DNA from: Bacteroidia bacterium
GTDB taxonomy: Bacteria > Bacteroidota > Bacteroidia > JABEUT01
Length of the DNA: 9,807 nt
Direction of reading: 5' to 3'
NCBI GenBank assembly: GCA_013044305.1
Contig: JABEUT010000234.1
Location: forward strand, 1 to 9,807
Part shown: piece by piece, positions 7,275 to 9,807 of the stretch
Numbering within the stretch: the stretch's first letter is position 1
Layout: every line of letters begins with the position of its first letter
The notes under the pieces: model-generated
Told to the model about the DNA's origin: nothing
The model's database searches: none
The model's input: only the letters and a program-made list of their open reading frames with translations
Program-made: the position numbers and the translations under genes

Positions 7275-7320
7275 GCCAGCGCGGGCAGGCACGGGCTTCA
7301 TGCGCCGGCCTCTTTTTGTT
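7275..7320 (+). terminator. GC-rich hairpin with T-tract, probable intrinsic terminator
   Basis: GCCAGCGC (7275-7282) pairs with GCGCCGGC (7302-7309) with one A-C mismatch over a 19-nt GC-rich loop, followed directly by CTCTTTTTGTT. This fits a Rho-independent terminator for the nitroreductase transcript, although it lies about 90 bp after the stop and the loop is long. The T-tract also contains the TTTG that serves as -33 element for the next gene. Confidence 0.5.
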
Positions 7321-7351
7321 TGCTACGGCTGGAGTAATTTTGTTATTTTTG
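7319..7351 (+). promoter_or_regulatory. Promoter of the acyltransferase gene
   Basis: TTTG at 7319-7322 and TATTTTTG at 7344-7351 are separated by 21 nt, matching the Bacteroidota -33/-7 arrangement. A second box, TAATTTTG at 7335-7342, overlaps the spacer and has a less suitable distance (16 nt) to a TTTG at 7315-7318. The 5' leader to the ATG at 7379 would be about 22-30 nt. Confidence 0.6.
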
Positions 7352-7361
7352 ATTTGATAAA

Positions 7362-7382
7362 ATGCGGAAGATTTTAAAATGA
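7362..7382 (+). other. Six-codon mini-ORF overlapping the acyltransferase start
   Basis: ATG at 7362 opens the short frame MRKILK, whose TGA overlaps the acyltransferase ATG in an ATGA arrangement at 7379-7382. It could couple translation or be chance; no Shine-Dalgarno sequence supports it. Confidence 0.2.
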
Positions 7383-8038
7383 AGCGCACCATCATATTAG
7401 GAGCCAGAGCCGACGGACACGCCAAGGTGGTGCTGGAGATATTAAAAGCGGGTTCAGCATACCAGGTAATAGGATTTGCCGACGACGACCCGGCAAAAAA
7501 AGGCACAGCCATAAAAGGGATACCCGTTTTGGGAGGTATAAATGATCTGGAATACTATAAGAAAACGCTTGGTGTGGAGTGTGCCATTGCCGCAATCGGG
7601 AACAATGCCATGAGAAGGCAACTCTCGGAACGCATTGTTGCCTCCGGTCTGGAATTGATTAACGCCATACACCCCACCGTTTACCTCGATCCGGATGTGG
7701 TTATCGGCAAAGGCTGTTATTTGGGACAAGGTGTAATTGTGGTAACAGGAACCAAAATAGGCGACTGTGTGAATATACACACCGGCGCAACCATAGATCA
7801 CGACAATATAATAGAAAGCGGCGCCAACCTCGGACCAGGAGTGCATACCGCCGGCAGGGTGAAAATAGGAAAAGACGCCTTTCTGGGCACCGGAGCCGTT
7901 GTAATACCCGACGCAAGCGTGGGCGAGGGTAGCATTATTGGGTCGGGCGCCGTCGTCATTAATCACTTACCTGCGCGGATAACGGCGGTTGGCGTTCCGG
8001 CGCGGATTATTAAAAAGTTGCCGGAATTAAGCGAATAA
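7379..8038 (+). CDS. NeuD/PglD-type sugar O/N-acyltransferase (left-handed beta-helix)
   Basis: A 219-residue cytoplasmic acyltransferase of usual family length. The N-terminal Rossmann-like sugar-nucleotide binding part starts TIILGARADGHAKVVLEIL (4-22); the commoner form is GAGGHAKVV, so two residues are inserted or changed in the glycine-rich turn. It continues with GFADDDP and GIPVLGGINDL. From about residue 105 hexapeptide repeats form a left-handed beta-helix (VVIGKGCYLGQGVIV, TKIGDCVNIHTGATIDHD, VKIGKDAFLGTGAVV, VGEGSIIGSGAVV) ending in VGVPARIIK. H141 in TIDHD matches the catalytic base of PglD-type enzymes. Members acetylate UDP-amino sugars or sialic acids for surface glycans using acetyl-CoA. 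No polysaccharide genes adjoin it here, so its substrate is open. It has its own promoter; no pairing with the SOD gene is implied. Confidence 0.88.
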   Translation: MKRTIILGARADGHAKVVLEILKAGSAYQVIGFADDDPAKKGTAIKGIPVLGGINDLEYYKKTLGVECAIAAIGNNAMRRQLSERIVASGLELINAIHPTVYLDPDVVIGKGCYLGQGVIVVTGTKIGDCVNIHTGATIDHDNIIESGANLGPGVHTAGRVKIGKDAFLGTGAVVIPDASVGEGSIIGSGAVVINHLPARITAVGVPARIIKKLPELSE

Positions 8039-8043
8039 TAAAT

Positions 8044-8093
8044 CGGCTCTGTTAATAACTGGCACCTGCTCCACAGGAATTTTGAGTGAGCCG
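8044..8093. repeat. Nested inverted repeats between acyltransferase and SOD genes
   Basis: CGGCTC (8044-8049) and GAGCCG (8088-8093) are exact inverted repeats 38 nt apart; between them CCTG-CTCCA-CAGG (8065-8077) forms a small hairpin followed by AATTTTG. The set may be a terminator for the acyltransferase transcript or a control site, since its right arm lies about 16 bp before the SOD -7 box. The evidence is weak. Confidence 0.35.
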
Positions 8094-8109
8094 TAACGAT
8101 AAAAATCTG

Positions 8110-8117
8110 TAATTTTG
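8110..8117 (+). promoter_or_regulatory. -7 box of the SOD gene
   Basis: TAATTTTG matches TAnnTTTG and lies 43 nt before the SOD ATG at 8161, giving a leader of roughly 40 nt that is A-rich just before the start. A TTTG at 8081-8084 is 25 nt upstream, somewhat far for a -33 element. Confidence 0.55.
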
Positions 8118-8160
8118 CCATGTTCTTAAACTGATTCAAAACAATCAAAAACCATCTTAT

Positions 8161-8763
8161 ATGTTTAACCTTCCCCAATTACCCTACGCATACAATGCGC
8201 TTGAGCCTTACATTGATGCTGCTACAATGGAAATCCACCATACCAAGCATCATCAGGCATACATCAATAACCTGAACAATGCAATAAAAGGAAAACCGGA
8301 AGAGAATATGTCTCTTGAGGAAATTATGAAAAATGTATCCAAGCAGCCGCCCGTGGTGCGTAATAATTCCGGCGGCACATACAACCACAATCTTTTCTGG
8401 AACATTATGAAACCCAATGGCGGAGGCGAACCTACGGGCAAACTTGCCGATGCCATTAAATCGGCTTTCGGTTCTTTTGCCGACTTTAAAGTAAAATTTT
8501 CCGATGCTGGAGCTACCCGCTTCGGTTCCGGATGGGCTTGGCTCTGTGTAAGCGGCGGCAAACTGGCAGTTTGTTCTACACCTAACCAGGACAACCCGCT
8601 GATGGATGTATCAGAATGTAAAGGTTTACCCATTCTCGGACTGGATGTGTGGGAACACGCTTACTATTTGAAATACCAGAACCGGCGACCGGAATATATT
8701 ACCAATTTCTGGAATATAATCAACTGGGAAGAAGTTGCTAAAATGTTCGACAGCGCCAGATAA
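8161..8763 (+). CDS. sodA: Superoxide dismutase, Fe/Mn family with Mn-type signature
   Basis: A 200-residue cytoplasmic enzyme that dismutates superoxide to oxygen and hydrogen peroxide. The four metal ligands are present: H26 (MEIHHTKHH), H76 (TYNHNLFW), and D162 and H166 (LDVWEHAYYL). The residues that separate Mn from Fe enzymes point to manganese. A glycine (G72, in NNSGGTYNH) stands where iron enzymes have the active-site glutamine, and Q143 in STPNQDNPLM supplies the Mn-type glutamine. MEIHHTKHH and DVWEHAYYLKYQNRRPEY are also close to Mn-SOD. The metal actually used cannot be proved, since some Bacteroidota enzymes accept both. No signal peptide is present. The TM2-domain gene starts 1 nt after the stop, so the two are probably co-transcribed. 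The symbol is by signature and is less sure than the family. Confidence 0.95.
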   Translation: MFNLPQLPYAYNALEPYIDAATMEIHHTKHHQAYINNLNNAIKGKPEENMSLEEIMKNVSKQPPVVRNNSGGTYNHNLFWNIMKPNGGGEPTGKLADAIKSAFGSFADFKVKFSDAGATRFGSGWAWLCVSGGKLAVCSTPNQDNPLMDVSECKGLPILGLDVWEHAYYLKYQNRRPEYITNFWNIINWEEVAKMFDSAR

Positions 8764-8764
8764 C

Positions 8765-9229
8765 ATGAATAAATGCGCCCTGACTGTCGGGCAGAAGGGG
8801 ACACGGAAGAACCATATCCGGTCAAATTTCTTTGGAAAATTTGCGGCTGCGCTTTTGTTCATCTTTGTCTGCAATTATGCGTACAGCAGCGCAAGGTTGC
8901 AAAATATTTCCCACAGGAAGACGGTTCGGTTCACCGCTCATGCATCACAAATGGCGGTTGACACGGATTCCGGGCAACACCGCAAACACAGGCTCATAGC
9001 AGCCCTGCTTGCATTCCCACTTACGGGAGGCATATTAGGCCTGCACCGCGTTTATCTGGGTACCAGCCCACTGATACCCCTTGCATACATTGCAAGCTAT
9101 GGCGGCATAGCGGGGGTATTGCCGTTTGTAGATTTTATGCTTATTGTTGTGTGTAAAGATGTAAATGTGTACGCCCACAACAACTCGCTGTTTATGTGGA
9201 GCAGGAGGAAATTGAAAGCTGAAAATTGA
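8765..9229 (+). CDS. TM2 domain-containing membrane protein
   Basis: A 154-residue protein. An N-terminal hydrophobic stretch (FGKFAAALLFIFVCNYAYSSA, about 23-43) behind basic residues looks like a signal peptide or anchor. A polar linker follows, then a TM2 domain: KHRLIAALLAFPLTGGILGLHRVYLG (73-98), the pattern of two membrane helices joined by a turn with the hallmark G-x-HRxYLG, and a second helix around LAYIASYGGIAGVLPFVDFMLIVV. Proteins with this layout are common in Bacteroidota; their function is unknown. The frame is open upstream to an ATG at 8735 inside the SOD gene, but I chose the ATG at 8765, which begins right after the SOD stop (gap 1 nt) and suggests translational coupling. 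It ends 5 bp from the stop of the convergent secreted protein gene. Confidence 0.82.
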   Translation: MNKCALTVGQKGTRKNHIRSNFFGKFAAALLFIFVCNYAYSSARLQNISHRKTVRFTAHASQMAVDTDSGQHRKHRLIAALLAFPLTGGILGLHRVYLGTSPLIPLAYIASYGGIAGVLPFVDFMLIVVCKDVNVYAHNNSLFMWSRRKLKAEN

Positions 9230-9234
9230 AACTA

Positions 9235-9807
9235 TTACCTCACCAGCGTTATATTTCCTTTCTTATTAAATGCTTTCCCATCCTCATACGAGCCATTGGC
9301 ATAATAGCTATATGTTCCGGTTTCGCAGGGTTTGTTTTTGTAAGTGCCATCCCAACCCTCATTTATATTTTCGCACTCAAATACTTTATTTCCCCAGCGG
9401 TCAAATATAGCCATAAAGAAAGTAGCAATGTTATTGCCTTTTGGTAATAATACGTCATTTTGCCCGTCGCCGTTGGGCGAGAAGGCGGTAGGAATAAAAA
9501 TATTATCGGGCAATATTACAGGCGGACATATAAATATCGTTACCGTATCTGTACTAAGGCTATCTGCACAGGCGCAGCCGCTTATGGAATCATTTTTTAC
9601 GGTAAGCGTATAAGTAGTGGTAACTGTAGGAGAGGCGTAGGTTTGTGCTGCATTAGGGTTAGATAGCCCATTTGTGGGTTGCCAGCTATAGCTAACACCC
9701 TGCACGGCTGTATCTCCTATTAGCACGCTTTCTCCATTACATATTTCAGTATCTTTTTTAAATGTACTGGCAGAGGCTTTTATAATTTCCCGTACTGAAA
9801 CACAATC
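9235..9807 (-). CDS. Secreted protein with T9SS type B (gliding-motility-associated) C-terminal sorting domain, 5' truncated
   Basis: The frame runs without stop from the window end (first visible residues DCVSVREIIK) to the TAA at 9235, showing the last 190 residues of what is probably a much larger surface or secreted protein. Residues about 21-80 of the visible part (CNGESVLIGD, YSWQPTNGLSNP, SPTVTTTYTLTV) form an Ig/PKD-like repeat typical of Bacteroidota adhesins. The end is the CHU_C/type B sorting domain: IFIPTAFSPNGDGQND, FMAIFDRWGNKVFE, GWDGTYKNKPCETGTYSYYA, finishing in KKGNITLVR. Such domains direct passage through the outer membrane by the type IX secretion system and attachment or release at the cell surface. 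A GTG at 9726 could be misread as a start but lies inside the Ig-like repeat. The gene is more AT-rich than its neighbours. Function of the passenger part cannot be seen. Confidence 0.92.
   Translation of the reverse strand, partial: DCVSVREIIKASASTFKKDTEICNGESVLIGDTAVQGVSYSWQPTNGLSNPNAAQTYASPTVTTTYTLTVKNDSISGCACADSLSTDTVTIFICPPVILPDNIFIPTAFSPNGDGQNDVLLPKGNNIATFFMAIFDRWGNKVFECENINEGWDGTYKNKPCETGTYSYYANGSYEDGKAFNKKGNITLVR

Larger units (their letters stand above)
7183..7378. other. 196-bp intergenic region with hairpins and a promoter
   Basis: I see no gene in this stretch. It contains a weak ACCCC/GGGGT stem with a 16-nt loop shortly after the nitroreductase stop (about 7196-7222), a GC-rich hairpin followed by T residues (7275-7320), two tandem TAnnTTTG boxes (7335-7342 and 7344-7351) and a six-codon mini-ORF overlapping the next start. 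The GC-rich part stands out against the AT-rich surroundings. Confidence 0.5.

Noticed and set aside
7454..7966. 170-codon open frame on the - strand, antisense to the acyltransferase
   Set aside because: The composition is low in recognisable structure, and the plus-strand hexapeptide-repeat protein clearly explains the region.
8831..8893. Lipoprotein signal in the TM2-domain protein (cysteine after the hydrophobic stretch)
   Set aside because: The residues before the cysteine are IFV, and a bulky valine at -1 does not fit a lipobox, which needs G, A or S.
1..9807. CRISPR array, tRNA/rRNA, insertion sequence or integrase
   Set aside because: No regularly spaced direct repeats, no cloverleaf-like sequence, and no transposase or integrase motifs were seen in any frame.

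Overview
The window is a chromosomal segment of a Bacteroidota (Bacteroidetes) bacterium. Four signs point there. The last gene carries a type IX secretion (type B, gliding-motility-associated) C-terminal sorting domain. The two-component pair resembles RprX/RprY. A stand-alone HsdR-N-domain gene sits head-to-head with holA. Several genes are preceded by the Bacteroidota -7 element TAnnTTTG, and Shine-Dalgarno sequences are largely absent. Genus cannot be told from the sequence alone.

Layout. (1) 1-1233, +: 3' part of a polytopic GT-C type glycosyltransferase cut by the window start. (2) 1279-1740, -: small PD-(D/E)XK protein with an HsdR N-terminal domain, divergent from (3) 1794-2864, +: holA, the DNA polymerase III delta subunit. 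A DUF2252 kinase-like protein (2874-4088, +) follows 9 bp later, probably co-transcribed. (4) 6483-4106, -: histidine kinase then OmpR-type response regulator (RprX/RprY-like), convergent with DUF2252. (5) 6595-7182, +: nitroreductase, divergent from the kinase. (6) 7379-8038, +: NeuD/PglD-type sugar acyltransferase with its own promoter behind a GC-rich hairpin. (7) 8161-8763, +: superoxide dismutase with Mn-type signature residues, followed after 1 nt by a TM2-domain membrane protein (8765-9229). (8) 9807-9235, -: C-terminal end of a secreted T9SS protein, cut by the window end.

Most of the window is housekeeping or common accessory genes in short units; it is not an obvious island, phage or defence locus. 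I found no CRISPR array, tRNA, rRNA, IS element or integrase. The stress-related genes (nitroreductase, SOD, two-component system) are neighbours, but nothing in the sequence proves joint regulation.

The most interesting signals are in the regulatory layer. At three genes a TAnnTTTG box lies only 4-5 nt before a start codon, which implies leaderless or nearly leaderless mRNAs and moves the histidine kinase start to a GTG at 6483. The 53-bp holA/HsdR-N gap holds two interleaved divergent promoters. A terminator-like hairpin at 7275-7320 has a T-tract that doubles as the -33 region of the next promoter. Imperfect dyads lie before the nitroreductase and SOD genes. I see no clear evidence of a wholly new multi-gene system.
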